From the NCBI GenBank assembly GCA_022572825.1, contig JACZVE010000021.1, positions 1 through 15,381 on the forward strand: 15,381 nt of DNA. Reading direction: 5' to 3'. The notes under the pieces were generated by a model, which saw only the letters and a list, made by a program, of their open reading frames with translations, ran no database searches and had not been told where the DNA came from. This document shows positions 1-6,637 of this stretch, piece by piece. A program made the position numbers and the translations under genes. Source of the DNA: SAR324 cluster bacterium. Lineage in GTDB: Bacteria > SAR324 > JACQKK01. How positions within the stretch are numbered: position 1 is the stretch's first letter; each line of letters begins with the position of its first letter.

Positions 1-230
1 AGGGTGGCAACGGGGGGGGAAGTTGGGCCGGGGCGGGGGAGGGTTTATGAATAGGCCGGCGCCAGGGACGCGACACCCGCGCCGAATCCGGCTATAAGCA
101 GACGGGCCGGCCATAGACCCCGCGACCGCGGATGCCGCTGCGACTTTGGCCCGGGCGGTGTTCGGACGCGCGAAGGTTCAGAGCGGCTGCGGGGCGTTCC
201 GCCCTGGAGGCCGATGAGGGAGGCGGGTGG
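1..230. other. Left-edge GC-rich region, no recognised gene
   Basis: A short plus-strand frame open from the window edge ends at a TAG at 52-54 (last residues roughly GRGRVYE). It could be the tail of an upstream gene, but 17 codons are too few to identify. The rest, up to the ATG at 231, is very G-rich and shows no RNA gene or convincing promoter. A GGGAGG stretch at 218-223 lies about 7 nt before the ATG at 231 and is a reasonable ribosome binding site for the nucleotidyltransferase reading frame. Confidence 0.3.
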
Positions 231-539
231 ATGATCGAACTGACTACGGAAAAACGAGCGGCGCTGATAGGGTTGTGCCGGCACTACAGGGTGGCCCGGC
301 TGGAATTGTTCGGATAGGCGGGTGGTGAGCGGTTTGACCCTGAGCGCAGCGATCTGGATTTTCTCGTCGATTTCCTCCCACTCCCGTCCGGTGAGCATGC
401 AGATGCCTACTTCGGTTTGCTGGAGGAGTTGCAGGCGCTATTTGGCCGTTCCGTCGACTTGGTGATGATTCGCGCCATCCGCAATCCTTATTTTCTGGAG
501 GGGATCGGCCCTTCCAGGACGATCCTCTATGCCGCTTGA
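231..539 (+). pseudogene. mntA: MntA-like minimal nucleotidyltransferase (antitoxin), interrupted by amber codon
   Basis: The 102-codon frame encodes a minimal nucleotidyltransferase of the MNT/HEPN antitoxin type. In the characterised MntA-HepT system, MntA inactivates HepT by adding AMP to a tyrosine of the toxin. The family pattern is easy to see: RVARLELFG, then GERFDPERSDLDFLVDF, then RSVDLVM, giving catalytic acidic residues D41, D43 and D76. Codon 29 (315-317) is TAG exactly where the family has the serine of the GS-x11-DxD signature (LFGS). A single change from TCG would explain it. The frame then continues intact to TGA at 537-539 and overlaps the next gene by 11 nt, as is usual for these pairs. 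As written, translation yields a 28-residue stub with no active site. The product is therefore probably not made, unless an amber suppressor or a sequencing error is involved. Confidence 0.85.
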
Positions 540-871
540 AGCAAAGAAACCCCTTCACGATATCCTGCAAGCGACCGACCTGATCCTTCAGTTCACCGCC
601 GGCAAGACCCTGCGCGACTACATGGACGATGCGCTGTTGCGATCTGGTGTGGAGCGCCAGTTCGAAATCATCGGCGAAGCGTTGAACAGGCTGAACCGAA
701 TCGATGAGTCCGCCGCCTCCCGTATCAGCCAGCGCCAGCGCATCATTGGTTTCCGTAACATCCTCATCCATGGCTTACGATGCTGTGGACGAGCAGGTGG
801 TCTGGGACGTGGTGCAAAAAGACCTGCCCATCTTGCGCCAGGAAGTGGAGATCATGCTTTATGAACGGTAG
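529..871 (+). pseudogene. hepT: HepT-like HEPN ribonuclease toxin (DUF86), frameshifted
   Basis: This is a HEPN-domain toxin of the DUF86/HepT family, which cleaves RNA and is silenced by its partner nucleotidyltransferase. The hallmark Rx4H is present at residues 76-81 (RNILIH), with helix RQFEIIGEALNRL before it. The family motif is Rx4HxY, so a tyrosine should follow two residues after the His. Here one extra T in the TT at 775-776 turns HGY into HGL and throws the rest out of frame. The read frame then gives an Arg/Gly-rich tail ending at 864. Removing one T restores YDAVDEQVVWDVV and continues to the TAG at 869-871, for a normal 113-residue protein. The start at 529 overlaps the mntA stop. 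The RNase motif survives, but the AMP-acceptor tyrosine and the C-terminal helix are lost, so the toxin is probably dead. Confidence 0.85.
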
Positions 872-949
872 CCAGCAGATGAGCGCAAGCCTTTGAGGCG
901 TGGTGGGCCCGGCGGCAGCCCTACGCCGCAATCCGTGGTTCACCGCTCT

Positions 950-3367
950 TCAGGGAAAGGTGGGGTCGATTTTGGGCAGATCCCCGTAGATCGTGCGGCG
1001 GCGCAAGCGGATCAGGTGGCGCAGATTGTCCACGATCACCGGGAAGTCCCGCACGTGGCGGGCGTCGACCGTCAGGACCTGCATCGGCGCCAGCGCGGTG
1101 GCGGTGTGCAGGCGGGCGGGGGGAGATTTGCCCCGATCCAGAAAGAATTCGCATTCCCCGACGACCGTGGGAGCGGGGATGCGTTCCGTACGTCGCCCGA
1201 CGGTCAGTTGCACGTCTTTGCTCGCAATAATCAACTTCCCGTCCTTTTTGCCCTTGGCCACCAGCTCCTCTCCCTTTTTCACCTGGCGTGTTTCACTCAC
1301 TTTCGCGATACGGTTCAGGGCGAGGGTGGAAACGTCCCGGGAGATCGCATGGGCGGACTGGAAGAAAAGGCGGCGTTGGAACATCTCCTTGAAGTATCCG
1401 TCGTACAGTACGCCCAGGGCCTGCATGGCCTCCAGAAACAGGGTGTCCGGCACCGACACGTACGACAGGCGGTTGACGGACTTGATGGACGCATTGCGGG
1501 GCAGCGAGGCGATGACGCCCAGATCACCCAACACCTCGCCGTCACCGACGCCGGAACGAAAAATCACCTCGCCTCGATCGTCCTGCATGATGATTTCCGC
1601 CTGGCCCCGCACGATGACGATGACGGCGTCGCTGATTGCGCCCTGCTGAAACAAAAACGCGCCAATGTTGGGATCGGGCAGCTTGGGACAGTTGGCGAAG
1701 GCGCCCGCATAGTGATTCATCATTCCCGCGGTGGGCGAGCCGGGCTCGCAATCCACCAGGCTCTCGAAATAGGCCATCACGGAGCGGTAGGCCTGCCTGT
1801 AAAATGCCGTAATGGCGGTCTTGTCGCCTCCCAGGCGCACGATGCGGCCGTTGACGTCGCGTAGCGTGGAATCCAGATCGCCGACACTGACGAAACGCCC
1901 TTCCATCTCGTAGGCGGGGTCCAGCAGTGGCTCGGAGGCGTGGGTGAATACGCGGAAGCTGCGGTCCGTCGCCGACCCTTTCAAGTCTTGCCATTGCCCG
2001 TGAACGGTGAAGGCCAGGGCGTCGTCGTTGATGCAGCCCGCATCGTACTTGATGAGGTTGTAGGGTGTCTTGCGAACGACGGTGTGCAGGTGCTCCAGGT
2101 GTTTTTCCGGCATCCAGCCCTCTTCCACCATCCGCTTCATGCGCTTGAAGGCCACGATGTCCAGAAAATGGCCGTAGGTGTAACGATAGCCGTCGTGATT
2201 GATGCGGACCGTATAAACCGTCGTCGGCACGCTGTGGCAACTGAGATGGCCGGTCACGTGCAGTCCGTCCAGGTTGATGGTTTCCGTCTGGTAGGGGTTG
2301 TCGGAGCGGAAGGGCAATATGGTCCAGCGGAAACTATCGTGCACCGTGCGTTCCGGCACATTGACCAGCGCGGACAGTTTCTTGACGACGGAATGGCGCA
2401 CCGGCTCGGTCGTGACGATCTGGCAGTGCCCCGAGCGCCGGAACAGCTCCACCATGGCGCCGATGTGATCGTCGTGGTTGTGGGTCAGCAATATGGTATT
2501 GACCGACTGTTTGGAGAGCCCGTTGTGGTTGATGATGTCCGTCATGTTGGACGGGAAGTCGATGAGGATGGGCTCGTACTTATGGATGATGGAAGTGTGG
2601 GCACAACTGTAGTAGGGATCCATCCCGTCGTATTCCCCGGTGTGCCAGATGCCGAAATTCGTCACCGGGAATTTGAGATGCTTGTATGCCACGGGAGGAC
2701 GGAAGCGCTCGCCCGGGGCCAGGGTGACATCCACGTCCAAATGATCGCTTCCGCACACAAAGCGGTAAGTGTTGTAGCCCACGTGCCCCACCCGGATCCC
2801 ATCGCCGATATCGCTGAACTCGTGCTCGTTGCGGGGATTGGGGTCCAGAAATACGGGCTCGATGAACGCCTCGCTGTCCTTGATGACGTTGCCGACGGCC
2901 AGCCCGAGGATCTCCTGCCGCAGGGCCTGCTTGGTCGCGGCGGGAATGTCCATCCCATCGAACTCGTCAATGTCATCCACACCGTAATTGCCGTACTTGA
3001 TCATGACCATGGCCTGTCGCACATCGTTGTGCAGTCCGACCAGCATGGGGCGCCTGCCGGCGAAAATGGCGGGCAGCGACTGTCCGTTCACCTTGACCAG
3101 GATGTAGTACAGCGCGTAGAGGACGGGAAATTCGGTCAGGCACCAGCTGATGGCGTCCCCCTGCAGCTTGGAGTCCACCAGCACGAATGTGGTCACACCG
3201 TTCGCACCGGCATAGCCAACCTGTTGCAGGCGTTTGATCACGTCAGGCGGTTGACCCAGGTTGATCTTGCGCCCCGTCTCCGGCACCTCCACCACGAACA
3301 CGCCCGGATCGAGCTTGTAGGCGATGATCTTGCCCGCCGGACTGTCGGTCTGGGTGCGTCTTCTCAT
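950..3367 (-). CDS. Metallo-beta-lactamase fold hydrolase with C-terminal cyclic-nucleotide-binding domains (putative cyclic-nucleotide phosphodiesterase)
   Basis: An 805-residue soluble protein. Residues about 20-240 form an N-terminal region I do not recognise as a named domain (SKLQGDAISWCLTEFPVLYA, AGRRPMLVGLHNDV). An MBL-fold domain follows, with the metal motif THNHDDH at 295-301 (H296, H298, D300, H301), a further His at 374 or 378, and FTHAS with H476. About 560-660 is a cyclic-nucleotide-binding beta-roll whose phosphate-binding cassette LGDLGVIASLPRNAS (613-627) keeps the Pro-Arg and Ala-Ser that contact the cyclic phosphate. A second, weaker cassette (VGECEFFLDRG...ARLHTATA) lies near 730-760. 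The architecture resembles MBL-type cAMP/cGMP phosphodiesterases controlled by their own ligand, so cNMP hydrolysis is the inferred role. The usual GD metal-bridging Asp of motif 4 appears as GHFLD (399-403). The gene is convergent with hepT. The start is the only in-frame ATG near the N-terminus and sits one base after the stop of a small upstream frame. Confidence 0.85.
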   Translation of the reverse strand: MRRRTQTDSPAGKIIAYKLDPGVFVVEVPETGRKINLGQPPDVIKRLQQVGYAGANGVTTFVLVDSKLQGDAISWCLTEFPVLYALYYILVKVNGQSLPAIFAGRRPMLVGLHNDVRQAMVMIKYGNYGVDDIDEFDGMDIPAATKQALRQEILGLAVGNVIKDSEAFIEPVFLDPNPRNEHEFSDIGDGIRVGHVGYNTYRFVCGSDHLDVDVTLAPGERFRPPVAYKHLKFPVTNFGIWHTGEYDGMDPYYSCAHTSIIHKYEPILIDFPSNMTDIINHNGLSKQSVNTILLTHNHDDHIGAMVELFRRSGHCQIVTTEPVRHSVVKKLSALVNVPERTVHDSFRWTILPFRSDNPYQTETINLDGLHVTGHLSCHSVPTTVYTVRINHDGYRYTYGHFLDIVAFKRMKRMVEEGWMPEKHLEHLHTVVRKTPYNLIKYDAGCINDDALAFTVHGQWQDLKGSATDRSFRVFTHASEPLLDPAYEMEGRFVSVGDLDSTLRDVNGRIVRLGGDKTAITAFYRQAYRSVMAYFESLVDCEPGSPTAGMMNHYAGAFANCPKLPDPNIGAFLFQQGAISDAVIVIVRGQAEIIMQDDRGEVIFRSGVGDGEVLGDLGVIASLPRNASIKSVNRLSYVSVPDTLFLEAMQALGVLYDGYFKEMFQRRLFFQSAHAISRDVSTLALNRIAKVSETRQVKKGEELVAKGKKDGKLIIASKDVQLTVGRRTERIPAPTVVGECEFFLDRGKSPPARLHTATALAPMQVLTVDARHVRDFPVIVDNLRHLIRLRRRTIYGDLPKIDPTFP

Positions 3368-3368
3368 C

Positions 3369-3479
3369 TCAGCGATCCAGGGTAAGGAGCGCCTGCCGGC
3401 CTTCCGTGGGCGCCGCGATGCGCAGTACCGGCCTGGGAGGCAATTGCGCGCCGCCGATTCCCGTTCTTCCTATCGCCAT
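3369..3479 (-). CDS. Possible 36-codon upstream ORF coupled to the MBL/cNMP-binding gene
   Basis: An ATG at 3479 opens a 36-codon frame (MAIGRTGIGG... ending QALLTLDR) whose TGA is separated by one base from the ATG of the 805-residue gene (TGAGATG). This is the geometry of translational coupling. It also starts about 18 nt after the start point expected from the candidate promoter at 3504-3531. I see no good ribosome binding site for it, and the peptide resembles nothing I know. It could equally be untranslated leader. Confidence 0.25.
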   Translation of the reverse strand: MAIGRTGIGGAQLPPRPVLRIAAPTEGRQALLTLDR

Positions 3480-3503
3480 GAGGCCATTCAACATTCGAAC
3501 CAG

Positions 3504-3531
3504 TTTAAACCAAAAACGGTTTTCAATTCAA
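3504..3531 (-). promoter_or_regulatory. Candidate sigma-70 type promoter for the MBL/cNMP-binding gene
   Basis: In an AT-rich island within GC-rich DNA, the minus strand reads TTGAAT (3531-3526), a 16-nt spacer, then TTTAAA (3509-3504). A start point near 3497 would lie just upstream of the small frame beginning at 3479. The match to consensus is moderate. Confidence 0.35.
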
Positions 3532-3619
3532 TCACATGATGGTTGAGTCGCGGCGAATTGCGTCGCACTGCGCGCCCGCGAGTGAATGTCCTCCCCCGGA
3601 CGACGCGCCAAGCCCGCGC

Positions 3620-4351
3620 TCACCGCTCTGTCAGCAGGGCGCGCAGGGCCTGCGCGTTGCGCACCGCGTTGGCGCGCAAGTCGTTGTTGAAGAAAGCGTA
3701 GAGCCGCCGGCCTTCCAGGTGCGGGGCGAGGCGCGCGGACCATGCGGCCAGCTCTTCGCTGCGGTAGTCGTAGTCGTAGAGCCGCTCGCCCAATCCATGA
3801 AACCGGACGTAGAGCAAATCCGTGGTGGGCAGCACAGCGTCCGGCAGGCGAGGGTGACTGATGGCGACAAAGGCGGCCGCGTGCCGCTCCAGCGTCCTGG
3901 CTACCTCGCCGTCCCACCAGCTTTCGTGCCGGAACTCGACCGCGTGGCGGACGCCGTCCGGCAGCATCGCCAGGAATTCGGTCAGCCGTCCCACGTCCTT
4001 GTGCAGCGTGGGCGGCAACTGCCACAGGATCACCCGCAGGGTGTGCAGCGGGCGCACCCGTTCAACAAAGGCCCGCAGGGGCGCTTCGCAGTCCTTCAGC
4101 CGCTTGAGGTGGGTGACGAGGCGCGCACCCTTGACCACCAGCCGAAAATCCGGCGCCAGGCGGCGGTTCCAGCTTGCGACCATCCCCGCGGTCGGCAGGC
4201 GATAGAAGGTGGCATTGACCTCCACCGTGTTGAACCGCTCGGCGTAATAGGTGAGGCGCTCGGCGCCCTTGACGCCTTGGGGATAGAACGCTCCCGCCCA
4301 GTCGCCGTAGGTCCAGCCCGACGTGCCGATGTGCACCGTGCCTGGATTCAT
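3620..4351 (-). CDS. DUF72 (YecE-like) family protein
   Basis: A 243-residue protein of the DUF72/YecE family, which has a TIM-barrel-like fold and no established reaction. The conserved family landmarks run in order: HIGTSGWTYGDW (7-18), FNTVEVNATFYRLP (40-53), VKGARLVTH (73-81), QLPP (111-114), VEFRHESWW (138-146), YVRFHG (181-186), and FNND...AVRNA (221-233) close to the end. Length is normal for the family and no lesion is seen. I chose the ATG at 4351 because it places the strand HIGTSGW right at the N-terminus, as in relatives. ATGs at 4369 and 4414 in the same frame would add 6 or 21 residues, the latter running back into the region just upstream of the HIT gene. No start has a strong ribosome binding site. 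It is divergent from the HIT gene. Confidence 0.85.
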   Translation of the reverse strand: MNPGTVHIGTSGWTYGDWAGAFYPQGVKGAERLTYYAERFNTVEVNATFYRLPTAGMVASWNRRLAPDFRLVVKGARLVTHLKRLKDCEAPLRAFVERVRPLHTLRVILWQLPPTLHKDVGRLTEFLAMLPDGVRHAVEFRHESWWDGEVARTLERHAAAFVAISHPRLPDAVLPTTDLLYVRFHGLGERLYDYDYRSEELAAWSARLAPHLEGRRLYAFFNNDLRANAVRNAQALRALLTER

Positions 4352-4431
4352 GAGGCCTGGCAACGGCATTTCCGCATGGTAAACTGAGCACCACCCAAAC
4401 GGGTGCGAGTCCAATAAAAGGAAGACGGCCC

Positions 4432-4836
4432 ATGAGCGATTGCATTTTCTGCAAGATTGTCGCCGGAGAGATTCCGGCGCACAAGGTCTACGAGGACGAT
4501 CAGACCCTGGCGTTCATGGACATCGGGCAGGTCAACCCGGGGCACGTCATCGTCGCCCTGAAACCCCACGCGGAAACCCTGTTCGATGTCAGCCAGGAAC
4601 AGGCGGCCGCCGTATTCAAGACGGTACACAAGGTGGCCGCGGCCGTGCGCAGTGCCTTCTCCCCGGAGGGGCTGACCGTGCTGCAGGCCAACGGCAAGGC
4701 GGGCTGGCAGACCATCGCCCACTTCCACCTGCACGTGCTGCCCCGTCACACAGACGATGGGGTGGCCTTGACCTGGCCCGCCAAGAACCCGCCCCAGGAA
4801 GAACTGGCTGCGCTGGCCGCCCGCATCCGGGTCTGA
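4432..4836 (+). CDS. HIT-family (HINT-like) nucleotide hydrolase
   Basis: A complete 134-residue histidine-triad protein. Members bind purine nucleotides and hydrolyse the alpha-phosphate bond of substrates such as adenosine phosphoramidates or dinucleoside polyphosphates. The N-terminal CIFCKIVAGEIPAHKVYED is the classic HINT opening, with C4 and C7 as the possible zinc ligands. The active-site triad is HFHLHVLPR, H97-x-H99-x-H101, with H99 the expected nucleophile. NPGHVIVALKPH (35-46) is also typical. An AAGGA sequence about 8 nt upstream of the ATG supports the start. It is cytosolic with no signal peptide. Its stop is followed after 19 nt by the 142-bp dispersed repeat, so it is likely monocistronic. 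The exact substrate cannot be told from sequence. Confidence 0.92.
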   Translation: MSDCIFCKIVAGEIPAHKVYEDDQTLAFMDIGQVNPGHVIVALKPHAETLFDVSQEQAAAVFKTVHKVAAAVRSAFSPEGLTVLQANGKAGWQTIAHFHLHVLPRHTDDGVALTWPAKNPPQEELAALAARIRV

Positions 4837-4855
4837 GGGCGCTTAGTCTACTCCG

Positions 4856-4957
4856 TTATAAGGGCTGTGATTCATCCGAAGAAAAGCAAATGCGGGGGAA
4901 CTAGCCCCTCCGCGCCCCCCGAAAACTGAGGTTGAGATATTTCATCGTAATTCTTAG
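4856..4957 (+). repeat. Dispersed 142-bp repeat, copy A, left part (split by the IS)
   Basis: These 102 bp match 10954-11055 with 6 differences. The remainder of the copy is at 6415-6458, beyond the insertion sequence. It contains a G/C-rich hairpin (GCGGGGG ... CTCCGC, around 4891-4912, with one G-T pair on this copy) followed by CGCCCCCC. The minus strand carries a short frame (MKYLNLSFRG...) that has an internal stop here but is open in copy B. The element starts 19 nt after the HIT stop codon. Confidence 0.9.
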
Positions 4958-4974
4958 TACTACTTTGTGAGTTA
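4958..4974 (+). repeat. IS left terminal inverted repeat
   Basis: The 17-bp end tactactttgtgagtta pairs with the reverse complement of 6398-6414, with differences at positions 10 and 14. Confidence 0.88.
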
Positions 4975-5037
4975 CTCTTTTCGTTTTGATTTGATTGAAG
5001 TATTCTGCCATCGCAACCTTTTGCTCAGGGAGGAGCG

Positions 5038-6357
5038 ATGGCGATCATCAAAGCGGGAGCCGAGCCGCTGGCCGCGTTGGGGGCGTTCCTGAAACCCTTC
5101 GGGGAACTGGTCGTGCGCTCGGAGAGCCGGCAGGCGCTGGAACGCTACGCGACGGGGCTGCTGGCCGACCTGCCGCGCAAGACGGCGTCGGGCATGGGCC
5201 GTGCGCTGCCGGGCATCAGCGGCCAGCGGCTGCAGAGTTTTCTGACCCGCGCGGCTTGGGATTCCGGGGAAATGGACCGCCTGCGGATCGGGCAGATGGT
5301 GCAGGGCGCCTCGGTCGGTAACGGAGTGCTGGTGGTGGACGACACCGGTTTTGCCAAGAAAGGCCGCCACTCGGTGGGGGTGGCCCGCCAGTATTCCGGG
5401 ACGCTGGGGCGCGTGGACAACTGCCAGATAGTGGTCAGTACGCACTATGTGGATTCGCTGTATGACTGGCCCGTGCTGGCGCGTCTGTACCTGCCGGAGA
5501 GATGGGCAAAAGATCGCGCTCGCTGCCGCAGGGCGCAGGTGCCCAAGGCCGCGCGCTTCCAGACCAAAGGGCAGATCGCCTTGCAGCTGATCGAGGAGGG
5601 GCGCGCAGCCGGCGTGATTCCGCGCGCCGTGTTGATCGATGCCGGCTATGGGAACCAGAATCCGTTCCTGGATGGCTTGGAGGCCCGGCAACTGGCCTAC
5701 GGCGCGGGAATCGGCGTTGCCGTGCGGTTTCGCCTCGCGGAGGCCGTGGAGGGCGACGCCGGCGATCCGCCCGCCCCGCCCTATGCCGGAAAGGGCCGCC
5801 CCCGCAAGGCATCGACCCTGGAACGGCGCGTGCCCAGCCTGAAAGCGCAGACGATCCTGGAGGGACTGTCGGCAAAAGCCTGGCGCCGGGTCACTTGGCG
5901 CGAAGGCACCAAAGGGCCGCTGGTCAAGCAATTCGCCCGCGTCAGGGTTTACCGCGTCGGGCACCGCGGCAAGCACCTGGGCAGCAGCGGTTGGCTCATC
6001 GGGGAGCGTCCCTTGTCGGGCCATGGGGGCGACCGCAAGCAGTCCCTGGTTTGGGGCCTCGATGAACTCGGTCTGAAGGAACAAGTCCGTCTGCTGCACG
6101 TGCGCTGGATCGTGGAGCGGTTTTACCAGGACGCCAAAGGCGAACTGGGCCTGGACGACTACGAGGGCCGCCACTGGCCGGGGTTGCACCGCCACCTGGC
6201 CCTGGTGTTGCTCGCCCATTGCTTCCTCACCTTGCAGCAGCGTCAGGACCCGGCCCAGCGCCAGCCCAGACCCGCATCCTTGGCGCGGGGTTTTCCCCCC
6301 GGTCGGCCGCAAAAGCCTGGCCGCCCTCAGACGCGACCTGCTGGACGCATTGTTTGA
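5038..6357 (+). CDS. IS701-family DDE transposase, C-terminus frameshifted
   Basis: A transposase of the DDE type. Recognisable blocks are VLVVDDTGFAKKG (97-109, first catalytic Asp), GVARQYSGTLGRVDNCQ (114-130), AVLIDAGYGNQN (197-208, second Asp at 201), and RWIVERFYQDAKGELGLDDY (356-375, containing the acidic third residue). GGGAGGAG just before the ATG at 5038 supports the start. The frame as read is 439 residues, but its last 18 (after residue 421) are Pro/Arg-rich and unlike the family. Skipping one base after the run T4C6 at 6291-6300 switches to a frame reading VGRKSLAALRRDLLDALFDQ and ending at TAA 6398-6400, inside the right terminal repeat. That would give 453 residues. The catalytic domain is intact, but only the C-terminal tail is altered, so activity is uncertain. 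Confidence 0.9.
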   Translation: MAIIKAGAEPLAALGAFLKPFGELVVRSESRQALERYATGLLADLPRKTASGMGRALPGISGQRLQSFLTRAAWDSGEMDRLRIGQMVQGASVGNGVLVVDDTGFAKKGRHSVGVARQYSGTLGRVDNCQIVVSTHYVDSLYDWPVLARLYLPERWAKDRARCRRAQVPKAARFQTKGQIALQLIEEGRAAGVIPRAVLIDAGYGNQNPFLDGLEARQLAYGAGIGVAVRFRLAEAVEGDAGDPPAPPYAGKGRPRKASTLERRVPSLKAQTILEGLSAKAWRRVTWREGTKGPLVKQFARVRVYRVGHRGKHLGSSGWLIGERPLSGHGGDRKQSLVWGLDELGLKEQVRLLHVRWIVERFYQDAKGELGLDDYEGRHWPGLHRHLALVLLAHCFLTLQQRQDPAQRQPRPASLARGFPPGRPQKPGRPQTRPAGRIV

Positions 6358-6397
6358 CCAAGTCATCACGACCCTGGCCCGTCCCCGCGACGGGCCT

Positions 6398-6414
6398 TAA
6401 GTCAGAAAGTAGTA
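6398..6414 (-). repeat. IS right terminal inverted repeat
   Basis: On the minus strand it reads tactactttctgactta, partner of 4958-4974. The ancestral transposase stop codon TAA at 6398-6400 lies inside this end. Confidence 0.88.
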
Positions 6415-6458
6415 TTAGCAAGTTGTTTATATAGCACTGTTCCGGGGTGCAAGGGGCG
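6415..6458 (+). repeat. Dispersed 142-bp repeat, copy A, right part
   Basis: This begins with the duplicated TTAG and continues for 40 bp (6419-6458), matching 11056-11095 with 3 differences. After GGGGCG the two copies diverge completely, which marks the repeat's right boundary. Confidence 0.85.
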
Positions 6459-6607
6459 AAGCCAATGCCTCCGGCAACAACAAGGCGATGTGGTGGATCG
6501 ACTCGGCGCTGGGGGTGATGTGCGCAGCACTGCAATGGCCGATTGCCGAGCGCCCAGTGCGACCCCCCGCCCCTGCCGATAGCGCCACCCAGGCTTCCGG
6601 AGGGTGA
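6458..6607 (+). pseudogene. 3' remnant of a probable MFS transporter gene
   Basis: Immediately beyond the repeat, a frame in phase 6458-6607 reads EANASGNNKAMWWIDSALG, then VMCAALQWPIAERPVR and a short polar tail to TGA at 6605-6607. The sequence looks like the last transmembrane helix and cytoplasmic tail of a major facilitator superfamily transporter, where a MWW...ALG...LxWPIxERPV pattern is common. There is no start codon or N-terminal part, because the frame abuts the 142-bp repeat. It is best read as the stump of a gene truncated when the repeat arrived, or when recombination between repeats deleted the rest. The family assignment rests on about 45 residues. Confidence 0.55.
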
Positions 6608-6637
6608 GAAGGGAGGCATTGGCGGCGACTTGCGGTT

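Larger units (their letters stand above)
4958..6414 (+). mobile_element. IS701-family insertion sequence, 1457 bp
   Basis: The ends are imperfect 17-bp inverted repeats, tactactttgtgagtta at 4958-4974 and its partner at 6398-6414 (two mismatches). They are flanked by a 4-bp direct duplication TTAG at 4954-4957 and 6415-6418. TTAG fits the YTAR target known for the IS701 family. The uninterrupted copy of the target at 11052-11055 has a single TTAG, which confirms the boundaries independently. One transposase gene fills the element. It has inserted into a dispersed repeat, downstream of the HIT gene. Confidence 0.93.

Noticed and set aside
315..317. In-frame TAG as recoded amber (for example pyrrolysine)
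   Set aside because: The position is the conserved Ser of the nucleotidyltransferase motif and the partner gene is also broken, so decay is the simpler reading.
1940..3385. Long plus-strand open frame of 481 codons
   Set aside because: It lies entirely antisense to the MBL/cNMP-binding gene, shows no family motif, and has the His/Val/Asp-rich composition typical of antisense frames in GC-rich DNA.
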